From Pseudovibrio axinellae (lineage in GTDB: Bacteria; Pseudomonadota; Alphaproteobacteria; Rhizobiales; Stappiaceae), in the NCBI RefSeq assembly GCF_900110875.1, contig NZ_FOFM01000001.1:496001-560000 (forward strand): DNA of 64,000 bases, read 5' to 3'. The notes below the pieces were generated by a model. That model saw only the letters and a program-made list of their open reading frames with translations, was not told where the DNA came from and did not search any database. How positions within the stretch are numbered: the stretch's first letter is position 1; each line of letters begins with the position of its first letter. A program made the position numbers and the translations under genes. Shown piece by piece: positions 56,832-64,000 of the stretch.

Positions 56832-57518
56832 ATGACAGATCAGAATGAAATCAAAACAGAACCGGCTGTGGATACGGCATCTTCTGTTGAGGCCCTTGCC
56901 AGCGCTATCGCCCGAAAAGGATACAAGGCCGTCGGGCGATATTATTCATTTTCCAACTGGAAGAAGCTTCAGCCAGTTGAAGCCCAACAACTGATTGCTG
57001 CTGGTCTGACACTCTTCACTGTTTATCAAGATGCCAACAACAAGCCGTCAACATTCACAAAGGCCGCGGGAACACAGCAGGCTGGAGAGGCTTTGCACCT
57101 TGCGCAAAATATCATCAGGCAACCCAAAGGTTCAGGTATCTATTTTGCCGTTGATTATGATGCTTCCTATTACGATTACGTGCACTACATCACACCGTAT
57201 TTCGAAGCGATCAAGGCAAGTTTTAAAGAGGCTGGTTCACCCTACAAAATCGGTATTTATGGAAATGGACTGGTCTGTGAGAATGCGTTGAAGGATGGTT
57301 TGGTCGACTTCACCTGGCTAAGCCAATCCAAAGGCTTTCGTAACTACCAAGAGTTTAAAGATTCTCATAAATGGAACATTCTGCAAGGAGGTGACGTCAA
57401 AATCTCAGGCACGGATTTTGACAGTGACATCCTCAATATGTCTCTGGGTGACTATGGTGGCTTCACGCATCTGGAAACGAAAGATCAGACATCCTCATCG
57501 TGTGATGGCAAAGATTAA
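56832..57518 (+). CDS. DUF1906 (glycoside hydrolase-like) domain protein
   Basis: A 228-residue protein with a DUF1906 TIM-barrel-like domain: GYKAVGRYYSF at the N-terminus, AGLTLFTVYQDANN, GSGIYFAVDYDASYYD with the acidic pair on a strand, and YKIGIYGNGLVCENAL. The end has WNILQGGDVKISGTDFDSDILN, matching the second acidic site. The fold is shared with peptidoglycan-active hydrolases such as the Rv2525c group. No signal peptide is seen, so it may be cytosolic or exported by another route. Monocistronic. Confidence 0.82.
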   Translation: MTDQNEIKTEPAVDTASSVEALASAIARKGYKAVGRYYSFSNWKKLQPVEAQQLIAAGLTLFTVYQDANNKPSTFTKAAGTQQAGEALHLAQNIIRQPKGSGIYFAVDYDASYYDYVHYITPYFEAIKASFKEAGSPYKIGIYGNGLVCENALKDGLVDFTWLSQSKGFRNYQEFKDSHKWNILQGGDVKISGTDFDSDILNMSLGDYGGFTHLETKDQTSSSCDGKD

Positions 57519-57526
57519 GGGGCGCC

Positions 57527-57556
57527 TGCGCAGGCACACATACCTGCGCAGGATTG
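57527..57556. terminator. Hairpin between DUF1906 and glcB
   Basis: CCTGCGCAGG occurs twice with nine bases between, and each is itself palindromic, so the pair can form a ten-base-pair stem. It lies between convergent stops; no T run. Confidence 0.55.
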
Positions 57557-57562
57557 TGCAGT

Positions 57563-59746
57563 TTAAGCCGAAGCGCCGACTCTGGCTTTGGCTTCCAAAC
57601 GACGTTTGTGCAGCACAGGTTCAGTGTAACCGCTTGGCTGGATACGTCCTTCAAACACCAGATCGCAGGCCGCCTGGAAAGCGACTGAGTCGTCATAGTC
57701 TGGGGCCATATTGCGGTAGGCGGGATCGCCAGCATTTTGGGCATCAACCACAGCGGCCATGCGTTTCATGGTTTCCATCACTTGCTCTTTTGAACAAACA
57801 TTGTGATGCAGCCAGTTGGCGATGTGCTGTGATGAGATACGGCAGGTTGCGCGATCTTCCATCAGTTCCACATTGTTAATGTCTGGAACTTTGGAACAAC
57901 CGATGCCCTGCTCCACCCAGCGCACTACATAACCAAGGATGCCTTGCGCGTTGTTGTCGATTTCCGCCTGAACATCTTCCGGTGTCCAGTTTGGGTTGAT
58001 CGCAACCGGGATGGACAGAATATCATCCAAGCTGGCAGGTGTGCGCGTTGAAAGCTCTTCCTGCACAGCTGGCACGCATACTTGATGGTAATGCAAGGCA
58101 TGAAGGGTTGCAGCGGTTGGAGATGGAACCCAAGCCGTGTTTGCACCAGCTTTTGGATGTCCGATCTTCTGCTCAAGCATGGCGTGCATCAAGTCTGGCA
58201 TCGCCCACATGCCTTTACCGATCTGCGCATGTTCACGCAGCCCGCACGCAAGACCAGTGTCTACGTTATGGTTCTCATAGGCGTTGATCCATGTGGACTG
58301 CTTCATGTCCGCTTTGCGGATCATAGGGCCTGCTTCCATGGAGGTGTGCATTTCATCTCCGGTTCTGTCCAAGAAACCAGTGTTGATGAAACAAACGCGG
58401 GACTTTGCAGCGCGGATACACTCTTTGAGGTTTACCGTGGTGCGGCGCTCCTCATCCATGATGCCCATCTTAAGGGTGTTTCGTGGAAGCTCCAGTACAT
58501 CTTCAACACGCTCAAACAACGTATTTGCAAAGGCAACTTCTTCTGGACCATGCATCTTTGGCTTTACGATATAGACCGAGCCAGACACAGAGTTCATATT
58601 GCGAGCAGATGCCCCTTCACGGCTGCCAATATCGTGGATCGCACAAAGTGAGGTGACCATAGCATCCATGATGCCTTCAAACACTTCATTGCCGTCCGCA
58701 TCCAAAATGGCCGGATTGGTCATCAGGTGACCTACGTTGCGCACCAGCATAAGGGAGCGGCCTTTTAGTGCCAGCTCATCACCTTGCGCGTCGGTGTACA
58801 GGCGATCTGCATTAAGCTCACGGGTAAAGGTAGTTCCGCCCTTACTTACTTGCTCTTTCAGCTCACCAGTCATCAAGCCCAACCAGTTGCGGTAGGCCAG
58901 TGCTTTGTCCTGACCATCCACGGCTGCAACTGAATCCTCGCAATCCATGATGGTGGAGATTGCAGATTCCAAATTGATATCGCTGATACCTGCCTTGTCA
59001 GTTGATCCAATTGGGCTGGAGCTGTCAAACAAGACATCAAAGTGCATGCCATTTTTTTGCATCAAAATGGACTTCGGCGCGTCTTTGCTGCCCGTGTAGC
59101 CAACAAATCCAAGCGGATCTTGCAGACCGGCCATGTCGCCATTTGCCAGTGTCAGAGCCAGAGAACCGCCAAGGATTGTAAACTCGGTGACGTCCACCCA
59201 GCTGCCTTCATCCAGAGGGAGCGCTTCGTTTAGCTTTTGGCGTGCGAACGCGATGACCTGTGCGCCGCGTTCTTCGTCGTAGCCACCGGCCTGCGGGGAT
59301 GTTCCCATGGCATCAGTGCCGTACAATGCATCGTATAAAGAACCCCAACGTCCATTTGCAGCATTAAGCGCGTAACGGGCATTCATGACAGGAACAACGA
59401 GCTGCGGACCAGCGATCTCAGCTATTTCCGGGTCAACGTTGTCGGTTTCAACATCAAAGCTCTCGCCTTCCTGTTGCAGATATCCGGTTTCTTTCAAGAA
59501 GGTCTTGTAGGCTTCCAGATCTATGGCACCGGGGTTTGCTTTGTGCCACTCGTCAATCTGCCCTTGTAGCGTATCGCGGGTTGCCAAAAGCTCGCGGTTT
59601 TTGGGTGTCAGGTCCGCGATGATCTTAGAAAAGCCGTCCCAGAACTGCTCGGATTTCACACCTGTTCCAGGTAGAGCTTCCTTCTCAACGAATTCATAGA
59701 TCTCCGGTGAAACCTGCAGCGATGAAACACTTACTCTTTGCGACAT
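57563..59746 (-). CDS. glcB: Malate synthase G
   Basis: Condenses glyoxylate with acetyl-CoA to malate, closing glyoxylate and glycolate use. The 727-residue protein has the long G-form layout with a beta-rich insert. Key segments are [51 protein letters not shown], the magnesium-site [18 protein letters not shown] region and the catalytic acid in the [17 protein letters not shown]-bearing C-terminal domain. The cysteine in [10 protein letters not shown] is usual. Starts with GGGGG upstream. No isocitrate lyase gene is in the window. Confidence 0.96.
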   Translation of the reverse strand: MSQRVSVSSLQVSPEIYEFVEKEALPGTGVKSEQFWDGFSKIIADLTPKNRELLATRDTLQGQIDEWHKANPGAIDLEAYKTFLKETGYLQQEGESFDVETDNVDPEIAEIAGPQLVVPVMNARYALNAANGRWGSLYDALYGTDAMGTSPQAGGYDEERGAQVIAFARQKLNEALPLDEGSWVDVTEFTILGGSLALTLANGDMAGLQDPLGFVGYTGSKDAPKSILMQKNGMHFDVLFDSSSPIGSTDKAGISDINLESAISTIMDCEDSVAAVDGQDKALAYRNWLGLMTGELKEQVSKGGTTFTRELNADRLYTDAQGDELALKGRSLMLVRNVGHLMTNPAILDADGNEVFEGIMDAMVTSLCAIHDIGSREGASARNMNSVSGSVYIVKPKMHGPEEVAFANTLFERVEDVLELPRNTLKMGIMDEERRTTVNLKECIRAAKSRVCFINTGFLDRTGDEMHTSMEAGPMIRKADMKQSTWINAYENHNVDTGLACGLREHAQIGKGMWAMPDLMHAMLEQKIGHPKAGANTAWVPSPTAATLHALHYHQVCVPAVQEELSTRTPASLDDILSIPVAINPNWTPEDVQAEIDNNAQGILGYVVRWVEQGIGCSKVPDINNVELMEDRATCRISSQHIANWLHHNVCSKEQVMETMKRMAAVVDAQNAGDPAYRNMAPDYDDSVAFQAACDLVFEGRIQPSGYTEPVLHKRRLEAKARVGASA

Positions 59747-60094
59747 GGGTCCCCCTCGTTTGGTCTTTATCTGCAGGATATGCCGTCACTTCCTGCCACC
59801 ATTTTTTTCCAGAGCAAACACTTGCAAATTCACTCATAAGTTTCAATGCATCAATTCGTTACCCGCCCTATCAAAACACAGTTCATTCACGACACACGTC
59901 AGCCTATTTCACCTAATACATTGAATTTGCATCGCCTTTTACGGTTTTTCAGAGGTATGTAGTTACGCGTGCGCATACTTGATGAAACCTCTACAGCCCT
60001 TGTGGAAATTCACCTTGCATTTATCTGGAGCAAGGTGAATGGTGCCCCCACCTTTTGTGCAGCACCTCCAGCTTGCCTATAGACGGACAATTTT
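59747..60094. promoter_or_regulatory. glcB-EamA divergent promoter region with hairpin
   Basis: About 350 gene-free bases between divergent genes. A perfect ten-base-pair inverted repeat, TTCACCTTGC (60009-60018) and GCAAGGTGAA (60030-60039), lies 55-85 bases before the EamA gene and could be an operator or leader hairpin. No coding frame is convincing. Confidence 0.5.
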
Positions 60095-61018
60095 ATGCCT
60101 TTCCTCGGTTCATTTTACGGCAAACCCATGCTTTTGCTGGTGTTGACGACGCTTATGTGGAGCGGCAACGCGGTGGCAAGTCAGCTCGCCGTTGGGCATG
60201 TTTCTCCCATGGTCGTTGTTTTCTTGAGGTGGGCGATTGTGGCTGCTTTGATGAGCATGATTGCCTGGGGCGAGCTTGTTGCATCCTGGAAGGCGATCCG
60301 CCCTCACCTGCACAGCGTCTCTTTGATGGCTGCCTTCGGTTTTTCCGGGTTTAATGGGCTGTTTTATCTAGCTGCCCATAACACCACGGCATTGAACATG
60401 GGTATCTTGCAGGGGTCTATACCCATGATCGTGGTGCTGGGCGCTTACTTTTTATACGGTGCGCGGGTGACGCTGGTGCAGTTTATCGGCATTTTACTGA
60501 CGCTGCTTGGCGTATTTGTTGTTGCCAGCCAGGGCAGCTTAGCGGTGTTGCTAAACTTGCACATCAACCCCGGTGACGCGCTGATGCTTATCGCAGCGGT
60601 GTTTTATGCAGGTTATACACTTGCCTTAAGAAACCGCCCCAAGGTGCCTGCACTCGCCTTTTTTGCGGTTATGGCCTATGTCGCAGCGCTGGTTTCGATT
60701 CCCATGCTGGCAATTGAGTATAGCCAGGAAACCCTCGTCTGGCCGTCTTTTCAAGGCTGGTTGGTCATTCTTTACATTGCCATCTGCCCATCCTTCCTCG
60801 CCCAGATTTTTTACATACGCGGGGTTGAGTTGATTGGACCAAACAGAGCCGGTGTCTTTGTCAATCTGGTGCCGGTTTTTGCCTCGGCCATGGCAATTAT
60901 ATTGTTGGGCGAAGTTTTTGCTTTCTACCACGGCCTTGCGCTTGCGCTGGTTCTTGGTGGCATCTGGATTGCAGAGAAATTTGCCTGGGAGAAACAGTTC
61001 AAAAAAGCCGGAGGCTGA
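60095..61018 (+). CDS. EamA/DMT superfamily transporter
   Basis: A 307-residue ten-helix carrier. The first helix MLLLVLTTLMWSGNAVASQLAV, the SPMVVVFLRWAIVAALM segment and the second EamA half (PGDALMLIAAVFYAGYTLALRN to SAMAIILLGEVFAFYHGLALALVLGGIWIAE) are typical of RhaT/PecM-like exporters. Substrate unknown. The start at 60095 lacks a good ribosome-binding site; an internal ATG 11 codons later is an alternative. It is divergent from glcB. Confidence 0.85.
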   Translation: MPFLGSFYGKPMLLLVLTTLMWSGNAVASQLAVGHVSPMVVVFLRWAIVAALMSMIAWGELVASWKAIRPHLHSVSLMAAFGFSGFNGLFYLAAHNTTALNMGILQGSIPMIVVLGAYFLYGARVTLVQFIGILLTLLGVFVVASQGSLAVLLNLHINPGDALMLIAAVFYAGYTLALRNRPKVPALAFFAVMAYVAALVSIPMLAIEYSQETLVWPSFQGWLVILYIAICPSFLAQIFYIRGVELIGPNRAGVFVNLVPVFASAMAIILLGEVFAFYHGLALALVLGGIWIAEKFAWEKQFKKAGG

Positions 61019-61239
61019 TGCATTTGCAAAATTCAACTGCAATACTCACAGGCCATAAACTCTAGCATTTCAGTAGACTTTATTTTTGTGCTAAGACACA
61101 GGCAAGTGTTGTTGTGACGTGTTCAGCCAGCCTCAGCCAGACATGCACGCCTCGTTACAAATAGTAATTGGCGTATTCAATTTTTGAACCGGTTTCCAGG
61201 TTTCAGGGAATACGCACTCCTACACTCAGAGGTTTTGCG

Positions 61240-62109
61240 TTGGCAGTATCGCCCGGTCTATCTCCAACAGATATTCCTGCCTCAGAAAACGCGGGCATTC
61301 CTGCGCGTTTTGCAATGCAGTTGAAGTCAGCTCACCCTGACGGCAGCAAGCAAGTGGCTGCGCGTGTCGTTGGGCACCCTGCGGCACATGTTGTTGCTGC
61401 GGAGCTGCGTGAATTTTCAGGTTTTGAAACGAACTTTGCTCTGGTTGCACAGCGTTTGATCACGTCCTTCGTGGAAGAGAAGGGTGCGCCGACCAAGAAG
61501 ATTGCGGCCAGCCTTGCACTTAAATCAAGCTGTCAGGCAATTTTAAACAGAATTTCCGTTACCTATCTGCTCACAGGGCGGGCACCGCGCCTGGATGAAT
61601 TGCGCTTTGTATTGCATGATACGGCGCCTTGGGTTGAGCTGTTTTATGACCCACGACTGACACTTGAAAACTTCGAGCTTAACCCAGATCAGGGGCCGGC
61701 GGAGTTGTTTGCCCTGTCTATATGCTTTGAAGAGGTTATTGCCGTTTTTCATCGCGAGCTGGGCCGACGAAAAGTGCCCCCTTCCGTCTTTTATTCCACT
61801 GTGGCGATTTCAATCATTTCACCGCTTTTGGTGTTGCGCCGTCATGGTGCCAAGCCAGCGGAAGTGGCCAGCTTGATGCGTGCCTATCTGGCAAGCCTTG
61901 GAAAGAAGATCAATGGCGGCATCATCTGGCGACAGCGACAACACGAGGGGCTGGTTGAATATGCCCCCAGACGCAAGGCCTGTTGCCTGAAATATGCCCT
62001 GCCTCACAAGCCACATCTGTGCTCCACCTGCTCGCGTAGCACTCAGACAACGTTTTTCGACGAGTTTCAGGGGCCTGTTGGCGGCCACATGTTAAAGGAT
62101 GGCCGCTAG
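61240..62109 (+). CDS. FhuF-like protein with C-terminal CC-x11-C-x2-C cluster motif
   Basis: A 289-residue soluble protein. The N-terminal two thirds are helical; the C-terminus has RRKACCLKYALPHKPHLCSTC, i.e. CC-x11-C-x2-C, close to the CC-x10-C-x2-C motif that holds a [2Fe-2S] cluster in FhuF-type ferric-siderophore reductases. Together with the overall length this suggests a siderophore-iron reductase, but the rest of the sequence is only weakly similar. I chose the TTG at 61240 because AGAGG precedes it; a TTG at 61168 is in frame without such a site. No siderophore uptake gene is nearby. Confidence 0.5.
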   Translation: MAVSPGLSPTDIPASENAGIPARFAMQLKSAHPDGSKQVAARVVGHPAAHVVAAELREFSGFETNFALVAQRLITSFVEEKGAPTKKIAASLALKSSCQAILNRISVTYLLTGRAPRLDELRFVLHDTAPWVELFYDPRLTLENFELNPDQGPAELFALSICFEEVIAVFHRELGRRKVPPSVFYSTVAISIISPLLVLRRHGAKPAEVASLMRAYLASLGKKINGGIIWRQRQHEGLVEYAPRRKACCLKYALPHKPHLCSTCSRSTQTTFFDEFQGPVGGHMLKDGR

Positions 62110-62116
62110 ATCGACT

Positions 62117-63583
62117 TTACATGGTCGCCGTTTGTTTGCCGATATCTGGCAGGGTCACAATGCGGTTTCCGCGCAAATCACTTGCACAGATGATAAAGCC
62201 TTGCTCTTCCATATGTGTCAGGAGCCAGCGCGCGCGCCCGGGTGAACGTGTGCCGTAGGCTTTCGCGATATCCAGATCTGCAGGGCACGGTTCTCCCGCC
62301 ATCGCTGCCTTGGCAAGCAGCAGATAAACACCGCGCATTTCTTCAGGCAGATGAGCTGCAATAACTTCTGCCTGTTGCCAATCGCCATCCTCTACTTCCT
62401 TCTTGTCGACACCTGCACGGGCGACAGAAAGGAGTTTACGGAACTTGGCGAGGTCCTGGGATTTGAGGCGTTCAATACGACACCTGACCTGGAAATCCTG
62501 ATAGAGCTGGGAAACAGGAGCAAAGGCAGCTTCAGGATCCTCCAAAATTTTGGCAATGATCTCCTGATACTGCTGGTTCTTCTCTTCAAGGTTGAAAAGA
62601 TCTTCCGGTTCAGCTTCCACCACTTCCTTGTGCTGCGCCTGCATGTTGCTGGCAGCCGTTTGCGATAGCTGCATCATCACATCTTTTGCAGACGGCGCAG
62701 CAACGCGGTTATGGTTCAAGACCGGATCATTTTCAGTCGCTGTGAAAATCAGTTCAGCGGCCTCTGCTGCTGGCTGGTTCGGCATCGGCAGCAGTTTGGG
62801 TGAGCCGCCACGACTACCAGTGACCACGTCACCAATCACCACCTTTTGCGGACGGCGTGTCATTGCTGGCCCGAGCGAAATGAACTGACCACGCTCAAGA
62901 TTACGAAACTGCTCTGCCTGACGGCGATCCATACCCAGCAGGTCGGAGGCGCGGGCCATATCAATATCAAGGAACGTACGTCCCATGAGGAAGTTGGAGG
63001 CTTCCGCTGCCACGTTCTTTGCAAGCTTTGCAAGACGCTGCGTGGCAATAATGCCAGCCAGACCGCGCTTACGGCCACGACACATCAAGTTGGTCATCGC
63101 CATCAAGGAAAGGCGACGGGCTTCTTCACCAAAGTCGCCAGAAGCAGCAGGAGCAAACAGCTGGGCTTCATCCACCACCACCAAAACCGGGTACCAGTAC
63201 TGACGATCGGAATCGAACATGCCGTTCATAAATGCAGCAGCTGCTTTCAGCTGCTTATCGGGCTCCAGATGTTCCAGATTCAAAACAACAGAAATGCGGT
63301 GCTGGCGCACACGTGCTGCAATCATGGTGAGTTCGCGATCATTCATGGTCGCCTCAATCACCACATGCCCGAACTCATCAGCCAGCGATACGAAGTCACC
63401 TTCCGGATCGATCACGACTTGCTGGACCCAAGGTGCACTTTGCTCCATCAGACGCCGCAACAAGTGCGATTTGCCCGACCCAGAGTTTCCCTGGACAAGC
63501 AGTCGCGTGGCAAGCAATTCTTCAAGATCGACAACAGAGGGAGTACCATGGGGGGCGACACCCATTTCGATGCTGACCGTCAT
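62117..63583 (-). CDS. HerA-like/DUF87 ATP-binding protein
   Basis: A 488-residue FtsK/HerA-superfamily ATPase. Walker A is QGNSGSGKSH at about 31-40; Walker B with the acidic pair is VLVVVDEAQ at about 133-141; a downstream IIATQRLAKLAKNV stretch carries the sensor/arginine region. DNA translocases of this type work with nucleases (NurA) or in bacterial conflict systems, but no partner is next to it. The C-terminal third (about 290-480) is helical with a winged-helix-like end. It is convergent with the FhuF-like gene, 7 bases apart. Confidence 0.85.
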   Translation of the reverse strand: MTVSIEMGVAPHGTPSVVDLEELLATRLLVQGNSGSGKSHLLRRLMEQSAPWVQQVVIDPEGDFVSLADEFGHVVIEATMNDRELTMIAARVRQHRISVVLNLEHLEPDKQLKAAAAFMNGMFDSDRQYWYPVLVVVDEAQLFAPAASGDFGEEARRLSLMAMTNLMCRGRKRGLAGIIATQRLAKLAKNVAAEASNFLMGRTFLDIDMARASDLLGMDRRQAEQFRNLERGQFISLGPAMTRRPQKVVIGDVVTGSRGGSPKLLPMPNQPAAEAAELIFTATENDPVLNHNRVAAPSAKDVMMQLSQTAASNMQAQHKEVVEAEPEDLFNLEEKNQQYQEIIAKILEDPEAAFAPVSQLYQDFQVRCRIERLKSQDLAKFRKLLSVARAGVDKKEVEDGDWQQAEVIAAHLPEEMRGVYLLLAKAAMAGEPCPADLDIAKAYGTRSPGRARWLLTHMEEQGFIICASDLRGNRIVTLPDIGKQTATM

Positions 63584-63962
63584 TCAAAATCTCTTGTTGT
63601 GCCGTTTCAAGGCAGTTACTGACCGTGGTTCCGGCAAAATATCTGCTAGCTGGGAAGCCAACGTAATCTCTGTGATTCTTGCGGAAATAGCAAAGTTAGC
63701 CGCAGCGTTCTTTTGCTTTCCCACAAGCGTGCGGTGTGACATTCAAACCAGCACACTATTGGCCTTTGAAGCCATGAAATCCAATGCCACATCTGAGTTA
63801 AACTGGCAAATGGATATGCCCGATTTCCAAGGGGCAAGACCACATGCCGCGAGAATTGCGGACATATGCACCAATTTGCGCGGTGGTTTCAGTTGAGTTG
63901 AGATGCTATGGACGGCATTATATATAGAGTCGTTGCTGACAGCATAAGGGGGCAGTCTGGAC
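63584..63962. other. Gene-free stretch of about 380 bases
   Basis: Between the divergent ATPase gene and the gene at the right edge. Overlapping frames on both strands lack ribosome-binding sites. The rightmost 70 bases hold a convincing promoter. Confidence 0.5.
63898..63926 (+). promoter_or_regulatory. Probable sigma-70 promoter of the gene at the right edge
   Basis: TTGAGA (63898-63903) and TATATA (63921-63926) are separated by 17 bases. AAGGGGG, a strong ribosome-binding site, follows at 63946-63952, ten bases before the ATG. Confidence 0.6.
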
Positions 63963-64000
63963 ATGAGAGTAGAAACCTACGCAGAAAAAGTAGCTGATGG
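63963..64000 (+). CDS. 5' end of a coding region cut by the window edge
   Basis: Starts MRVETYAEKVADG and runs off the window. A strong ribosome-binding site and a promoter precede it. The opening resembles hemolysin III (YqfA) family proteins, which begin with a similar Tyr-Ala-Glu-x-x-Ala-Asp-Gly segment, but 12 residues are too few to be sure. Confidence 0.5.
   Translation, partial: MRVETYAEKVAD

Noticed and set aside
63219-63896. Plus-strand frame of 225 codons overlapping the HerA-like gene
   Set aside because: Mostly antisense to the ATPase, with no start signal; the free part is too short to support a gene.

Overview
The window is chromosomal DNA from an alphaproteobacterium, most likely a marine member of the Hyphomicrobiales close to Stappiaceae such as Pseudovibrio. 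This is inferred from gene content, not from a marker gene. The clues are a MucR/Ros regulator, proteins of families DUF1491, DUF2336, DUF5330 and DUF6456, a DnaA-domain-IV-like regulator beside SufE, a TIGR03808-type Tat-exported repeat protein, a Rhizobium etli-type L-asparaginase, a seven-gene Mrp sodium/proton antiporter operon and a moderate GC content. No rRNA, tRNA, CRISPR array, intact insertion sequence or prophage is visible.

Layout. 1-2.2 kb: the 3' end of a class A penicillin-binding protein, translationally coupled to DUF1214 and DUF1254-like membrane proteins. 2.2-8.5 kb: small alphaproteobacterial conserved genes, including a lipoprotein, DUF2336, DUF1491, a membrane-anchored peptidoglycan-binding protein, DUF5330, SufE, DUF6456 and the DnaA-like regulator. 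9.5-9.9 kb: mucR. 10.4-16.3 kb: mrpABCDEFG. 16.6-28.4 kb: msrB, an S9 oligopeptidase, a tandem pair of paralogous exported small proteins, sodB, an MFS carrier, ilvE, a haloacid dehalogenase, an EamA carrier, a LOG-family nucleosidase, a DUF2267-like protein and a LuxR-type regulator. 29.2-35.9 kb: methylmalonyl-CoA mutase (mutA, mutB) and its G-protein chaperone meaB, with a potassium channel and a YbjQ protein between them. 35.9-39.7 kb: Tat-exported repeat protein, asparaginase and aminotransferase. 40.4-49.2 kb: a sparse accessory stretch with an MFS carrier, a membrane protein, a Tm-1-like protein and a complete sugar-type ABC importer. 49.6-50.6 kb: a small monooxygenase-MarR-membrane protein operon with a near-palindromic operator. 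51.7-64 kb: SulP transporter, a six-EF-hand exported protein divergent from a two-component system, DUF1906, malate synthase G, EamA carrier, FhuF-like protein, HerA-like ATPase and the first codons of a further gene.

How the genes fit together. MutAB with MeaB turn methylmalonyl-CoA into succinyl-CoA (propionate, odd-chain and branched-chain breakdown), and malate synthase G condenses glyoxylate with acetyl-CoA. IlvE, the aminotransferase and asparaginase add amino-acid turnover. Mrp, the potassium channel and SulP suit ionic homeostasis in seawater. SodB, MsrB and SufE cover oxidative stress and Fe-S assembly.

Least explained: a 110-bp two-copy repeat whose hairpin arms co-vary (39.8 and 50.7 kb); a remnant open frame ending inside a perfect 16-bp inverted repeat (26.6-26.9 kb); repeated TGCGAAA(A)CTA motifs upstream of mutA; the tandem exported paralogues; and the EF-hand/two-component module.
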